Source: Mesorhizobium loti
GTDB taxonomy: Bacteria > Pseudomonadota > Alphaproteobacteria > Rhizobiales > Rhizobiaceae
NCBI RefSeq assembly: GCF_001510895.1
Contig: NZ_LPWA01000001.1
Span: forward strand, 62,001 to 126,000
Direction of reading: 5' to 3'
Length of the DNA: 64,000 nucleotides
Below, in pieces: positions 35,621 through 45,719 of this stretch (position 1 is the first letter of the stretch; every line of letters begins with the position of its first letter). The position numbers were made by a program, and so were the translations under genes. The notes beneath the pieces are model-generated. The model saw only the letters and a program-made list of their open reading frames with translations, was not told the DNA's origin and did no database searches.

Positions 35621-36895
35621 TCAGCGTGCTTTCTGGATCGACGACTTCTCGGCACTCTCCTTGATCAGCCGGTCGATATGCATGCGGATATGGGCCGCCT
35701 CGGCGGCGGTGTTGGCAAGCGCGATAGCGCGGTCGAAGGCCACCCGCGCCTCTTCGTCACGGCCAAGCTGCATCAAGAGGCCACCCTTCAGGCCGAAGAA
35801 GTGGAAATAGCCGGACAGCCTGTCTTCCAGCGGCTCGATCATTGCGAGCGCCGCTTCCGGGCCGCGCACCTTGCTCACCGCCACGGCGCGGTTGAGCGTC
35901 ACCACCGGCGACGGCTGCATCTGCTCGAGCAGGCCGTAAAGCAGGTCGATCTCGGTCCAGTCGGTATCCTCAGGCTCCGCTGCCCTGGCGTGCAGCGCCG
36001 CGATCGCCGCCTGCACCTGGTAGGGGCCAGGCTTGCGATGGCGCAGCGCCTTGTCGACCAGCGCCAGGCCCTCGTCGATCATCTTGCGGCTCCAGAGCGA
36101 CCGGTCTTGGTCCTCGAGCAGCACGATCTCGCCATTCTCGTCGAAGCGTGCCGGCGCCCGCGCATGCTGCAGCAGAAGCAGCGCGGTCAGCCCCATGATC
36201 TCCGGTTCCTGCTGGAACAGCCTGAGCAGCAGCCGGGCAAGCCGGATCGCCTCCTCGCAGAGCGGCGCGCGGGCCGGCGCCTCGCCGCCATTGCTCGAAT
36301 AGCCCTCGTTGAAAATGAGATAGACCATGGCGGCAACCGCCGCGAGCCGCTCGGAACGCTCGACCGCGCCCGGCGTCTCGAACGGCACGCCGGCGTCCGC
36401 AATGCGCGCCTTGGCGCGGGTGATGCGCTGCTCCATGGCGCTCTCGCCGACGAGGAAGGCGCGCGCGATCTGCTTGACGGTCAGGCCGGAGACGATGCGC
36501 AACGCCACCGCGATCTGCTGCGTCGGCGGCAGGTCCGGATGGCAGCAGATGAACAAGAGCCGCAATATGTCGTCGCGATAATGCGCGCCGTCCAGCCGCT
36601 CGGCCATGTCGCCTTCGGCATCCTCGAGATCGGAAATCTGATCCTCTTCCGGCATCGGCGCCTGCTTGGCGCGCTTGCGCACCGCGTCGATGCCGCTGTT
36701 GCGGCCGACAAAGATCAGCCAGGCAGCCGGATCGCGCGGCGGCCCGTTTTTCGGCCAGTTCTTCAGTGCCCTGAGACATGCGTCCTGGAAAGCTTCTTCC
36801 GCGGCGTCGAGGTCGCGGAAATAGCGCAGCAGCGCGCCCATCGCCTGCGGACGGGCGGTGCTGATCGCGTTGCTGATCCAGGCAAGTTCGGTCAT
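35621..36895 (-). CDS. ECF-type RNA polymerase sigma factor with C-terminal TPR-like extension (ECF42 type)
   Basis: A 424-residue sigma factor. Region 2 is at about residues 10-75 (RYFRDLDAAEEAFQDACLRALKNWP) and region 4 at about 115-165 (IAVALRIVSGLTVKQIARAFLVGESAMEQRITRAKARI). A long C-terminal domain of about 240 residues (NEGYSS..., PYQVQAAIAALHA, AAEAAHIRMHIDRL) is characteristic of ECF42 factors. These have no classical anti-sigma factor and are paired with DGPF/YCII proteins, as here. The gene overlaps the YCII gene by 4 bases. The stimulus is unknown. Confidence 0.88.
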   Translation of the reverse strand: MTELAWISNAISTARPQAMGALLRYFRDLDAAEEAFQDACLRALKNWPKNGPPRDPAAWLIFVGRNSGIDAVRKRAKQAPMPEEDQISDLEDAEGDMAERLDGAHYRDDILRLLFICCHPDLPPTQQIAVALRIVSGLTVKQIARAFLVGESAMEQRITRAKARIADAGVPFETPGAVERSERLAAVAAMVYLIFNEGYSSNGGEAPARAPLCEEAIRLARLLLRLFQQEPEIMGLTALLLLQHARAPARFDENGEIVLLEDQDRSLWSRKMIDEGLALVDKALRHRKPGPYQVQAAIAALHARAAEPEDTDWTEIDLLYGLLEQMQPSPVVTLNRAVAVSKVRGPEAALAMIEPLEDRLSGYFHFFGLKGGLLMQLGRDEEARVAFDRAIALANTAAEAAHIRMHIDRLIKESAEKSSIQKAR

Positions 36896-37266
36896 GCGGG
36901 AACCTTGGTCGGATTGAAGACGGAGATCGGCCTGATCTCGTAGGAGCCGCCGCTCGGATTGACCTCGGAGAGCTCACGGGCGAACTCGACGGCCTCATCC
37001 AAGTCTTGGCATTCGAGCGTGTAGAAGCCGAGAAACTGCTCCTTGGTCTCTGCGAACGGCCCGTCGAGCACCATCGACTCGCCCTTGACCTTGCGGAGTG
37101 TCGTCGCGGCCGTGGTCGGCAGGAGACGAGCGACGGGCCCTAGCCGGCCGGCCTTGGCGTATTTGTCCTGTACGTTGAGGAGCTTTGCCATCACCTCGTC
37201 GTCCTGTTCCTTGCTCCAGGAGCAGACGACGTCTTCGGAGGCGTAGCAGAGGATGGCATAGAGCAT
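36892..37266 (-). CDS. YCII/DGPF-domain protein linked to the ECF sigma factor
   Basis: A 124-residue YCII-related protein with the LDGPFAETKEQFLGFYTLECQDLDEAVEFARE segment that names the DGPF family. It is encoded directly upstream of the ECF42 sigma gene with a 4-base overlap, the standard arrangement for this sigma group. The role is not known; it is thought to help control or sense for the sigma factor. ATG 37266 is preceded by AAAGGA, better than the upstream extension to 37317. Confidence 0.88.
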   Translation of the reverse strand: MLYAILCYASEDVVCSWSKEQDDEVMAKLLNVQDKYAKAGRLGPVARLLPTTAATTLRKVKGESMVLDGPFAETKEQFLGFYTLECQDLDEAVEFARELSEVNPSGGSYEIRPISVFNPTKVPA

Positions 37267-37376
37267 GGTGCGTCCTTTCCGTATCAAAGGACGAGACAGT
37301 AGGACCCTTCCCGACACAACGTCGATAAAAAATTTGTAGGGCGATCACGGGCTTACTCCTATCCGCCTGCCGTTCG

Positions 37377-38468
37377 TCAGGCTCCGCGCGCCTTGAGCCA
37401 TCTGAGCACCAGCGTCTCCTCCTCGTCGAGGCCCGGTATAAGGCGCTTTCGCCTGTTGGCTTGCGCCATTTCGTCGAGCAGCTTCCCTTGCGACCACGCC
37501 TCGAAGACGAGTGGGTGGATATAGCATTGGCGGCAGACGGCTCGCGTGTTGCCGAGCCGTTCGGCGACCTTGTCGACGATGCTGTTGACCACTCGCTTTT
37601 GCTGGCCAGCACTTTCGGGCAGCTCTGCCTGCGCAAACAAGGATGCCGCGTGGATGGTGCCGCCCCAAGTACGGAAATGCTTGGAGCTGAACTCGGAGCC
37701 GGACGCCTCGCGGATGTAGCGGTTGACGTCCTCCGATCGCAGCGACCGCCGATCGCCGTCTTCGTCGAGATATTGGAACAATTTCTGACCGGGCAGGTCC
37801 TGGGCGCCGCGCACGATTTTGGCTACGCGGCGATCGACCAGTCTCAACTTCCACTCCTTGCCGGATTTGCCCTTGAAGGCGAAACGCAAGCTGGAGCCGG
37901 TGATTTCGACATGGCGGTCGCGCAGAGTGGTCAGACCGAAACTCTTGTTGTCGCGGGCATAGGCGGCGTTGCCGATGCGGATCATGGTGTTGTCGAGCAG
38001 CCAGACCACCGAGGCGACCACACGTTCCAGCGGCAGGCCGTGCCGGCGCAGATCGGCATCGATCTGGCTCCGCAGACCAGGCAACGCCTCGGCAAATGCA
38101 ACGAGACTGGAATATTTGACGCCGTCTCGCTCCTCGATCCATTGCGGGTGATAGCGGTATTGCTTGCGTCCGCGCTGATCCCGGCCGGTCGCCTGGATAT
38201 GGCCGTTCGGGCCGGGCGAAATCCATACGTCCGTCCATGCCGGCGGAATGACGACCGCCTTGATGCGGTCGAGCGTCGCCGCGCTCACCGGGTTTCCGTT
38301 CGGACCGACGTAACGAAATCCCTTGCCTTTTCTCAGCCGCTGGATGCCCGGATCGGTGTCGCTGACATAGCTGAGCGAGGCGCGGTCGGCGGAAATTTGC
38401 GCGCCATTCCTGGAGGTTTCGTCCTTGCCCGCCGAGTGGTCGAGGGACGATTGCGATCGTTGCAACAT
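37377..38468 (-). CDS. DNA topoisomerase IB (poxvirus type)
   Basis: A 363-residue bacterial type IB topoisomerase. The catalytic set is visible: an Arg in the TMIRIGN segment (about 164), KHFRTWGGT at 263-271 and the nucleophilic Tyr316 in CRQCYIHP. An N-terminal domain with YVGPNGNPV is conserved. It relaxes DNA supercoils by a 3'-phosphotyrosyl link. ATG 38468 has GGAG 7 bases upstream; an extension to 38507 is possible. Such genes are accessory in rhizobia and often near stress genes. Confidence 0.9.
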   Translation of the reverse strand: MLQRSQSSLDHSAGKDETSRNGAQISADRASLSYVSDTDPGIQRLRKGKGFRYVGPNGNPVSAATLDRIKAVVIPPAWTDVWISPGPNGHIQATGRDQRGRKQYRYHPQWIEERDGVKYSSLVAFAEALPGLRSQIDADLRRHGLPLERVVASVVWLLDNTMIRIGNAAYARDNKSFGLTTLRDRHVEITGSSLRFAFKGKSGKEWKLRLVDRRVAKIVRGAQDLPGQKLFQYLDEDGDRRSLRSEDVNRYIREASGSEFSSKHFRTWGGTIHAASLFAQAELPESAGQQKRVVNSIVDKVAERLGNTRAVCRQCYIHPLVFEAWSQGKLLDEMAQANRRKRLIPGLDEEETLVLRWLKARGA

Positions 38469-38671
38469 GAAGGCTCCACAGAACTTGTCCGTAGATAAGC
38501 CGCGCAACAGGCGGCGGGTTCCACCCTCCCCCGCAAAGCGCCCTCACTTCGTCCGCCGCGAGTGGCAAAGCCAGCCGCGAGGCTCATCCGCGGCCACGGC
38601 CAGCCTGATCGCCATCGAGAAGCAGCTCGTGTTGAGAAGCAGCCGGCGCGACCGACGCTCGTAGCACGCCT

Positions 38672-39547
38672 TCAGGCTGCCACTGGAATGACGTCGACCG
38701 CCTGCTCGCCAACCTGGCCGCCGGTGGTCTTCAGGACGCCGACGATCGGCGCCACGTCGGAATAGTCGCGGCCGTAGCCGACGGTGATATGGTCGTTGCT
38801 CGCCCGCATGCCGTTGGTCGGATCGAATTCCTGCCAGCCGGCATCGCGGCCGCACCAGGCCCTCACCCAGGCGTGCATGGCATCCGCCCCTTCGAGCCTC
38901 GGTTTGCCCTTGGGCGGGATGGTGCGCAGAAAGCCGCTGACATAGCCGGCGGGAATGCCCAGCCCGCGCAGCCCGGCGATCATGATGTGGGAAAAATCCT
39001 GGCAGACCCCGCGCTTCAGCGCGAAGGCGTCGCTGGCCCGCGTCTGCACGGTCGTCGCCTCGCCATCATAAGTGAAATCGCGGTGGATGCGGTTGCAGAG
39101 ATCGACCGCCGTCGCGACCGCCGAACCGGCGAGGCTTTCCTGCGCATAGGCCGTGATCGCCATATCGATGCCGGCGTGGTCGCTGGCGGTGAGGAAATGA
39201 TGCGGTGCGGTTGGCGACAGCGAACGCACCGCTTCGAGTTCCGCCCTCAAGCCGTGGATGTCGGGCGACACATCGAGGCCGGGCTCCGGCCGCGAGACCG
39301 ACACCCGCGCACTCATCCTGATGTCGAGCTCTTCATGCGCGTCGCGAAAGGCGATCGCGGTGACGTTGTTGCCGAAGAAATCGGAAAAATCGGCGCGCTC
39401 GGCAGGCGTTGGTGCAAAAGACAGCGAGGCAGCGATCACCCGCTGCACGCCGGCAATCGTCTGCGGCAGCACGCGCACCTGGTGCCGGCCGCCACCGGCA
39501 GCGGAGGCGTAGTCGTAATGCAGATGGAGCCTGATATCGTAGAGCAT
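38672..39547 (-). CDS. Transglutaminase-like cysteine protein
   Basis: A 291-residue protein with a bacterial transglutaminase N-terminal domain (LYDIRLHLHYDYASAAGG) and a papain-like transglutaminase core. The catalytic triad is Cys182 in GVCQDFSH, His225 in HAWV and Asp242 in FDPTNG. It follows the ATP-grasp/alpha-E gene, whose repaired reading frame would end exactly where this gene starts. With the large transglutaminase-DUF2126 gene it forms a three-gene module predicted to form or break amide bonds, perhaps on peptides or proteins. The substrate is unknown. Confidence 0.87.
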   Translation of the reverse strand: MLYDIRLHLHYDYASAAGGGRHQVRVLPQTIAGVQRVIAASLSFAPTPAERADFSDFFGNNVTAIAFRDAHEELDIRMSARVSVSRPEPGLDVSPDIHGLRAELEAVRSLSPTAPHHFLTASDHAGIDMAITAYAQESLAGSAVATAVDLCNRIHRDFTYDGEATTVQTRASDAFALKRGVCQDFSHIMIAGLRGLGIPAGYVSGFLRTIPPKGKPRLEGADAMHAWVRAWCGRDAGWQEFDPTNGMRASNDHITVGYGRDYSDVAPIVGVLKTTGGQVGEQAVDVIPVAA

Positions 39548-39642
39548 CTAACCGAAATAGGCCTTGGCGAGGCTGTTGTAGAGATCACCGATCTGGCTGG
39601 CGAGATCGTCGAGCACTTTGGCGGTCATGTCCTGAGGTTCCA

Positions 39643-41958
39643 TCACGGCGATCGCGTGTTGAGTTGCAGAATTTCCTTCGCCGCCGGCGACATGTGTCCC
39701 TCGCCGCCGACGGAAGGCAGCATGCCGATCTCGGCCTTGAGCCGCTCGAGCTGGAACAGGATGGAACGCGGGTTGAGCGGATCGAGCGCGAGCAGGTCGA
39801 TTACCGTGCGCCGACCGGCCTGCACCGGATATTGCCGGCGGTGGGTCATGACACTGTCGCCGATCTCCAGCATCATGTCGAGCGCGCCGTCCGGCGCGCC
39901 GTTTCCGGTCAGCCGGGCCAGCGTGCGGGCGATCTGGATGCCGCGCTCCAACCGGCGCCCGATCTCCAGGAAACGCCAGCCGGCAAAACGGTACATGTTC
40001 TCGTGCAGCAGGCCCGAGAAGCCGGCAAGCTTGCGCAGCATCACGGTCATTGCCCGCGTCGCGTCGTCGCCCGGCGCCACCGTGTCGGCAAACTGATGGA
40101 TGGTCTTCGACAGGTCCTTCAGCGCCAGCCAGCCGTCCGGGGAGAAGCGGTCGCGGATCTGGCCGGCGCTGTAGACGGCGCTGTCCAATGTGCCGATCAG
40201 CCCCAACGGGATAGCGGATTCAACCTCAATGCCGAACGGGTCGAGATAGTCCCTGATATCGGCAAGCAGCGGCATCTCGGGGTCGGAGGTCTCCGCCAGC
40301 CGCACATGATAGGCGCGCAGGATGCGAACCGTGTCTTCCGAGCGCTCGATATAGCGGCCGAGCCATGTCAGGTTCTCCGCCGCGCGGCTCGGCAGGCTGC
40401 CGGGCATGGTGCGGGTGAAGCTGTCATGCTCCTGCGGCAGCAGCGTCTCGCGTTCGACCGGCCTGTCGCTGACCACCCAAACATCGGCGGCCTGGCCGCC
40501 GCGCTGCATGGCGATCGCCGTCGGGTCGAGCGAGAAGCCGACGCGCGCAAAACCGCCGGGCATTACCGTCCAGCCGTCCGGCGTTCGCGCGAGATAGATG
40601 CGCAGGCTGGCCGGCCGCGGCTCCAGCCGGCCGCCGACGAACACCGGCGTCGTCGAGAGCGTCACCGCTTCCTGGCCGACAAAGCCCGCGCCGCCGGCTT
40701 CAATCCCCGCGATCAGTTCCGCCCGCTCTCCTGCCGAAAGCGCCGAGCCGAGCCGCGTCGCGCCATCGTCCTCGAAGGCGAGCCTGGTCGACAGCGCCGG
40801 GCCGATCACCATGCGGTCGATATTGGCGAGCACGTGCGCGCGTTCGGCCTCCTGCCCGCACCACCAGGTGGCGATGTTCGGCAGCTTGAGATCCTCGCCC
40901 CACAATTCCCGCGCGATCCTGGGTAGGAAGGAAAGCAGCGCCCGCGTTTCCATCAGGCCCGAGCCCAGTGCGTTGACGGCCGAAACGCTGCCGCGCCGGA
41001 TCGCCTCGACCAGCCCCGGCGTGCCGATCTGCGACTCCGGCCTGAGCTCCAGCGGATCGGCGAAGGCCGCATCGAGCCGCCGCCACAGCACCCCGATCGG
41101 CATCAGGCCCGAAACGGTGCGCACCATCAGCCGGCCGCCAGACACGGTCAGGTCCTCGCCCTCGAGCAGCATGATGCCGAGATAGCGCGCGATATAGGCG
41201 TGCTCGTAATAGGTTTCGTTCAGCGGTCCCGGCGTCAGGATAGCGACGCGGGCTCCGGAATCCTTCGCCATGCCGTTCAGCGCGTCGCGAAAGCGGCGGA
41301 AGAAGCCGGCAAGCCGGTGCACATGCAGCTCGCCATAGATGTCGGACAGAGCGCGCGTGGTGGCCACGCGGTTCTCCAGCGCGAAGCCGGCGCCCGACGG
41401 CGCCTGCGTGCGATCGCCCAGCACCCACCAGCGACCGTCCGGTCCGCGGCCAAGCTCGAAGGCGACCATATGCAGGAAATGGCCGCTGGCCGGTCGCACG
41501 CCGGCGACCGGGCGCAGATATTCCGGGCTGGTCGCGATCAGCCCGGCCGGCAGGACGCCGGTCTCGATCAACCGGTTCGGCCCGTAGATGTCGGCCAGGA
41601 TCGCCTCGAACAGGTCGGCGCGCTGGATGAGGCCGGCGCTGATCTCTGCCCATTCCTTTTCGTCGATCAGCAACGGGACGTGAGCCAGCGGCCATTCGCG
41701 TTCGTTGGCGCCGGCCTTGTCGTAGACGCGGTAGTAGACCCCGGCGTCGCGCAGATACTGGTCGGCGCGGATAAAACGCTGTCCGAGCGTTTCAGCCCCC
41801 AACACATCCAGCGCTTCGATGAAGGACCGCCAGGCCGGGCGCGGATTGCCCGACGCGTCGACCATCTCGTCGACGACGCCCTCGATCGGCCGATAGTGCT
41901 CCAGCAGGCTCTGCGCCCGCGGCCGTCCGCCCGCCCGTTTCTGATTCCCCTTGGCCAT
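39643..41958 (-). CDS. Circularly permuted ATP-grasp / alpha-E domain fusion protein (C-terminal frameshift likely)
   Basis: A 771-residue fusion. The N-terminal circularly permuted ATP-grasp domain (about 70-480) includes LGDRTQAPSGAGFALENRVATTRAL and ILTPGPLNETYYEHAYIARYLGIMLLEGEDL. The C-terminal alpha-E domain (about 480-771) begins with SRAAENLTWLGRYIERSEDTVRILRAY. As read it ends LNTRSP at 39643. Adding one base near 39652 continues with AVMEPQDMTAKVLDDLASQI and ends at 39548, directly against the next gene, so the displayed C-terminus is probably wrong. ATP-grasp enzymes ligate carboxylates to amines. The gene starts 6 bases after the large transglutaminase gene. Confidence 0.88.
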   Translation of the reverse strand: MAKGNQKRAGGRPRAQSLLEHYRPIEGVVDEMVDASGNPRPAWRSFIEALDVLGAETLGQRFIRADQYLRDAGVYYRVYDKAGANEREWPLAHVPLLIDEKEWAEISAGLIQRADLFEAILADIYGPNRLIETGVLPAGLIATSPEYLRPVAGVRPASGHFLHMVAFELGRGPDGRWWVLGDRTQAPSGAGFALENRVATTRALSDIYGELHVHRLAGFFRRFRDALNGMAKDSGARVAILTPGPLNETYYEHAYIARYLGIMLLEGEDLTVSGGRLMVRTVSGLMPIGVLWRRLDAAFADPLELRPESQIGTPGLVEAIRRGSVSAVNALGSGLMETRALLSFLPRIARELWGEDLKLPNIATWWCGQEAERAHVLANIDRMVIGPALSTRLAFEDDGATRLGSALSAGERAELIAGIEAGGAGFVGQEAVTLSTTPVFVGGRLEPRPASLRIYLARTPDGWTVMPGGFARVGFSLDPTAIAMQRGGQAADVWVVSDRPVERETLLPQEHDSFTRTMPGSLPSRAAENLTWLGRYIERSEDTVRILRAYHVRLAETSDPEMPLLADIRDYLDPFGIEVESAIPLGLIGTLDSAVYSAGQIRDRFSPDGWLALKDLSKTIHQFADTVAPGDDATRAMTVMLRKLAGFSGLLHENMYRFAGWRFLEIGRRLERGIQIARTLARLTGNGAPDGALDMMLEIGDSVMTHRRQYPVQAGRRTVIDLLALDPLNPRSILFQLERLKAEIGMLPSVGGEGHMSPAAKEILQLNTRSP

Positions 41959-41964
41959 TGTCGA

Positions 41965-44900
41965 TCAGAATCTCGCCGGCCGCCTGAGGTCAAGTGTCAT
42001 CGGGAAGTCTTCAGAGGCTTCTTCTTCGCGCAGCACGTAGCCGCCCGGCGTATGGCCGCGCGGCTCGAAGCGGGCGAGCCGCCGGGCTTCGGCCTCGTTG
42101 CCGTTGACGGGGAAGGTATCGTAATTGCGGCCGCCCGGATGCGCGACATGGTAGACGCAGCCGCCGACCGGGCGGCCTGACCAACGGTCGTAGATGTCGA
42201 AGACCAGCGGCGTGTTGACAGGCAAGGCCGGGTGCAGGCCCGACGCCGGCTGCCACGCCTTGAAGCGCACGCCTGCCACCGCGACCTCTCTGGTGTCGGT
42301 CACCTTCATCGGCACGATGCGGCCGTTGCAGACAATGGCGTGACGCTCCGGATTGAGGCCTTCCGTTCTCACCTGCAGCCGCTCGACTGAGGAATCGACG
42401 AAGCGCACCGTGCCGCCGATGGCGCCCTGCTCGCCCATCACGTGCCAGGGCTCCAGCGCCTGCCTCAGCTCCAGCTTGACGCCGCTGTGCTGGACCTCGC
42501 CACAGAAGGGAAAGCGGAATTCGAGCTGCGCGGCGAACCACTCCGGACGGAACTCGAAGCCGTTGAGCTTCAGATCCTCCAGCACGTCGAGGAAATCGGC
42601 CCAGACATGATGCGGCAGCATGAAGCGGTCGTGCAGCGAGGTACCCCAGCGAACGAAGCGTCCCTCGAGCGGGTTCTTCCAGGCGCGGGCGATGATGGCG
42701 CGGACCAGAAGTTGCTGCGCGAGCGACATGCGCGCATTGGGCGGCATCTCGAAGCCGCGGAACTCGACCAGCCCGAGCCTGCCGGTCGGGCCGTCCGGCG
42801 AGAACAATTTGTCGATGCAGATTTCCGAGCGATGGGTGTTGCCGGTGACATCGGTGAGCAGATTGCGGAACAGCCGGTCGACCAGCCACGGCAAAGGCGC
42901 CTCGCCCTTTTCGGGATACGGCACCTGCGCCAGCGCGATCTCGAGCTCGTAGAGCGAGTCGTGCCGCGCCTCGTCGATGCGCGGCGCCTGGCTGGTCGGG
43001 CCGATGAACAAGCCCGAGAACATGTAGGACAGTGAGGGATGGCGCTGCCATTGCAGCACAAGGCTCTTCAGCAGGTCAGGCCGGCGCAGGAACGGACTGT
43101 CATTGGGCGTCGCGCCGCCGACCACGACATGATTGCCGCCCCCGGTGCCGGTGTGGCGGCCATCGATCATGAACTTGTCGGTGCCGAGCCGCGACTGCCT
43201 GGCTTCCTCGTAGATCGCCGTGGTCGTAGCGACGCATTCCTGCCAGTTGGCGGCCGGGTGGATGTTCACCTCGATGACGCCGGGATCGGGCGCGACGCGG
43301 ATGACGTTGAGGCGCGGATCGTGCGGCGGGGCATAGCCCTCGATATGCACCGGCAGGCCGATCACCTTGGCCGCGTTCTCGGCCGCCGCCACCAGCTCGA
43401 GATAATCTTCCAGCGCCTCGACCGGCGGCATGAACACGCAGAGCCGCCCGTCGCGCGGCTCGACGGTCAGCGCGGTGCGCACCGCGCCGCCAATTTCGGT
43501 GAGCTGCTGCTCGACACGGTCCTGCTGCGCGGTGGCCGCCGTGAAGGAGGCTTCCGCTTGCTGCCGCGCCGTTTCATCGGCGCTGCTTGCCGGGGCCTCC
43601 TGCAGGATGGCGTCCCGCGCCGGCAAGGCGCCGCGCGGCACCGAAGGGTCGACCGGCACAATATAAGGGAATTGCGCCGGCGGCACGTAAGGCAGCGCGC
43701 CGAGCGGCAAGCGATAGCCGACCGGGGAATCGCCAGGCACCAGGAACAGCCGGCCGCGTCGCGTCTTCCACTTCTCCGAGCGCCAGCGTTGCCCCGCAGC
43801 CTGGCTGTTCCAGCGCTGGACCGGCAGCACGTAGCCCGATGGCTTGGTCAGGCCGCGCTCGAAGACGCGCGTCATGCGGCTGCGCTCTTCCGGATCCTCC
43901 AGCTTGGAGTTCGACGGGTCGACATTGTTCGGCAGCTTGCCTTCCTTGAGCAGCCATTCGGCCGGGTCCTCATAGGCTTCGCTGACCATCGATTTTTCGA
44001 TGCCGAGCTCGCCGGCGATCGCCTTGAGCAGGCTTTCGGCCTGCTCGGGCCCGACAGCGGCTTGGCTACCCTCCCGCGCGATCAGCGAGGGATCGCGCCA
44101 AACCGACTCGCCATCGGTGCGCCAGTAGAGCGAGAAGGTCCAGCGCGGCAGGCTCTCGCCAGGATACCACTTGCCCTGGCCGTAGTGGAGAAAACCGCCC
44201 GGCGCGAAGCGTTCGCGCAGCCGGCGGATGAGCTGATCCGCCTTGTCGCGCTTGGTCGGACCGACGGCAGCCGTGTTCCATTCGGCGGACTCGAAATCGT
44301 CGATCGACACGAAAGTCGGTTCGCCGCCCATGGTGAGCCGCACATCCTGCTCCCGCAGAACCGCATCGACCTTATTGCCGAGCGCATCCAGCGCCTCCCA
44401 GCTTTCGTCCGAGAACGGCTTGGTGATGCGCGGATGCTCGGCAATGCGGTCGACCCGCATGTCGAAGCCGAAATCGACATTGGCGAAGCTCGCCATGCCG
44501 GAGATCGGCGCTGCATTGCGGAAATGCGGCGTCGCCGCAAGGGGCACATGGCTTTCGCCGGTGAGCAGGCCGGAGGTCGGGTCGAAGCCGATCCAGCCGG
44601 CGCCCGGAATGTAGACCTCGCACCAGGCATGCAGGTCGGTGAAATCGACCGAGGTCCCGGGCGGTCCGTCGAGCGAAACCAGATCGGGCTTGAGCTGGAT
44701 CAGGTAGCCGGACACGAAGCGCGCGGCGATGCCAAGGTTGCGCAGGATCTGCACCAGCAACCAGCTCGAATCCCGGCAGGAACCCTTGCCTGCGGCAAGC
44801 GTCTCCTCCGGCGAGTAGACGCCCGTCTCCATGCGCACGATATAGGCGATCTCGCGCTGCAGCCGCGCATTGAGGCCGACGAGGAAATTGACCGTATTCC

Positions 44901-45315
44901 CTGGGCGGCGGTCGATGCTCTCTAGGAATTTCGTCAGCAGCGGCTCGGCCGGCTCCGGCGTGCGGTAGATGGCGAGGTCTTCCCTAATCTCTTCCGGATA
45001 ATCGAACGGAAAATTCTCGGCCGATTCCTCGACGAAGAAGTCGAACGGATTATAGACCGTCATGTCGGCGACGAGGTCGACCTCGATCTTCAGTTCCGTT
45101 ACCGGTTCGGGAAAGACAAAACGGGCGAGGAAGTTGCCGCATGGGTCTTGCTGCAGATTGACGAAGTGGTTCTCCGGCTCGACCTTCAGCGAGTGGCTGA
45201 GCACCTTGGTGCGCGAATGCGGCGCCGGCTGCAGCCTGATCACCTGGGGGCCGAGCACCACCGGCCGGTCATATTTGTAGTGGGTCAGGTGGTGGACGGC
45301 TGCCAGAATTGCCAT
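41965..45315 (-). CDS. Large transglutaminase-like protein with DUF2126 domain
   Basis: A 1116-residue protein. The N-terminal third is a transglutaminase domain with Cys180 ([10 protein letters not shown]), His229 (LHAWCEVY) and Asp245 (GFDPTSG). The remainder is the long DUF2126 domain, including [27 protein letters not shown] and [28 protein letters not shown]. It resembles an amide ligase fold of the glutamine synthetase/gamma-glutamyl type. With the ATP-grasp/alpha-E and small transglutaminase genes it is a widespread but little studied peptide-modification module. No signal peptide is visible, so it acts in the cytoplasm. Confidence 0.88.
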   Translation of the reverse strand: MAILAAVHHLTHYKYDRPVVLGPQVIRLQPAPHSRTKVLSHSLKVEPENHFVNLQQDPCGNFLARFVFPEPVTELKIEVDLVADMTVYNPFDFFVEESAENFPFDYPEEIREDLAIYRTPEPAEPLLTKFLESIDRRPGNTVNFLVGLNARLQREIAYIVRMETGVYSPEETLAAGKGSCRDSSWLLVQILRNLGIAARFVSGYLIQLKPDLVSLDGPPGTSVDFTDLHAWCEVYIPGAGWIGFDPTSGLLTGESHVPLAATPHFRNAAPISGMASFANVDFGFDMRVDRIAEHPRITKPFSDESWEALDALGNKVDAVLREQDVRLTMGGEPTFVSIDDFESAEWNTAAVGPTKRDKADQLIRRLRERFAPGGFLHYGQGKWYPGESLPRWTFSLYWRTDGESVWRDPSLIAREGSQAAVGPEQAESLLKAIAGELGIEKSMVSEAYEDPAEWLLKEGKLPNNVDPSNSKLEDPEERSRMTRVFERGLTKPSGYVLPVQRWNSQAAGQRWRSEKWKTRRGRLFLVPGDSPVGYRLPLGALPYVPPAQFPYIVPVDPSVPRGALPARDAILQEAPASSADETARQQAEASFTAATAQQDRVEQQLTEIGGAVRTALTVEPRDGRLCVFMPPVEALEDYLELVAAAENAAKVIGLPVHIEGYAPPHDPRLNVIRVAPDPGVIEVNIHPAANWQECVATTTAIYEEARQSRLGTDKFMIDGRHTGTGGGNHVVVGGATPNDSPFLRRPDLLKSLVLQWQRHPSLSYMFSGLFIGPTSQAPRIDEARHDSLYELEIALAQVPYPEKGEAPLPWLVDRLFRNLLTDVTGNTHRSEICIDKLFSPDGPTGRLGLVEFRGFEMPPNARMSLAQQLLVRAIIARAWKNPLEGRFVRWGTSLHDRFMLPHHVWADFLDVLEDLKLNGFEFRPEWFAAQLEFRFPFCGEVQHSGVKLELRQALEPWHVMGEQGAIGGTVRFVDSSVERLQVRTEGLNPERHAIVCNGRIVPMKVTDTREVAVAGVRFKAWQPASGLHPALPVNTPLVFDIYDRWSGRPVGGCVYHVAHPGGRNYDTFPVNGNEAEARRLARFEPRGHTPGGYVLREEEASEDFPMTLDLRRPARF

Positions 45316-45491
45316 GGTGCCCCGGAGAACGGCGTTTTACCGCCAGACCCTGACACAAGTCCTGGCCGTTATCCAAGCAGAGATATTGCGCCGCACCTAA
45401 TTTAAGCGGTTGTCATAGCTTCACGAAACTGAGCATTCCGCTCGCTGACGGCAAAGCGTTGCAGCCGCACAGAGCCAACGCTGGCGGGACA

Positions 45492-45648
45492 GCACCCCCT
45501 CTGTCCTGCCGGACATCTCCCCCTCAAGGCGGGAGATTGGCAGCTTCGTCGCCGGCGCCTTCCTGCAACGCTGGAGATTGGCGAAAGCCGGCGAAATCTG
45601 ATCTCCCCTCTTGAGGGGGAGATGGCCGGCAGGCCAGAGGGGGGTGCG
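45492..45648. repeat. Large palindromic element, second copy of the 18231-18386 type
   Basis: Arms GCACCCCCTCTGTCCTGCCG with CATCTCCCCCTCAAGGCGGG on the left pair with the matching complement up to 45648. The middle carries CTGCAACGCTGGAGATTGGC, which is also the core of the element at 50365-50559 although those arms differ. No coding potential. It lies in the 404-base spacer between the large transglutaminase start and the gcdH stop. Confidence 0.85.
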
Positions 45649-45719
45649 AAGGAACTCGGCGGCTCTAGTCTTGCCTCGCTTCTGCTCCGCCCGAGGACGA
45701 AGCGGAAAGGTTAGCCGGC

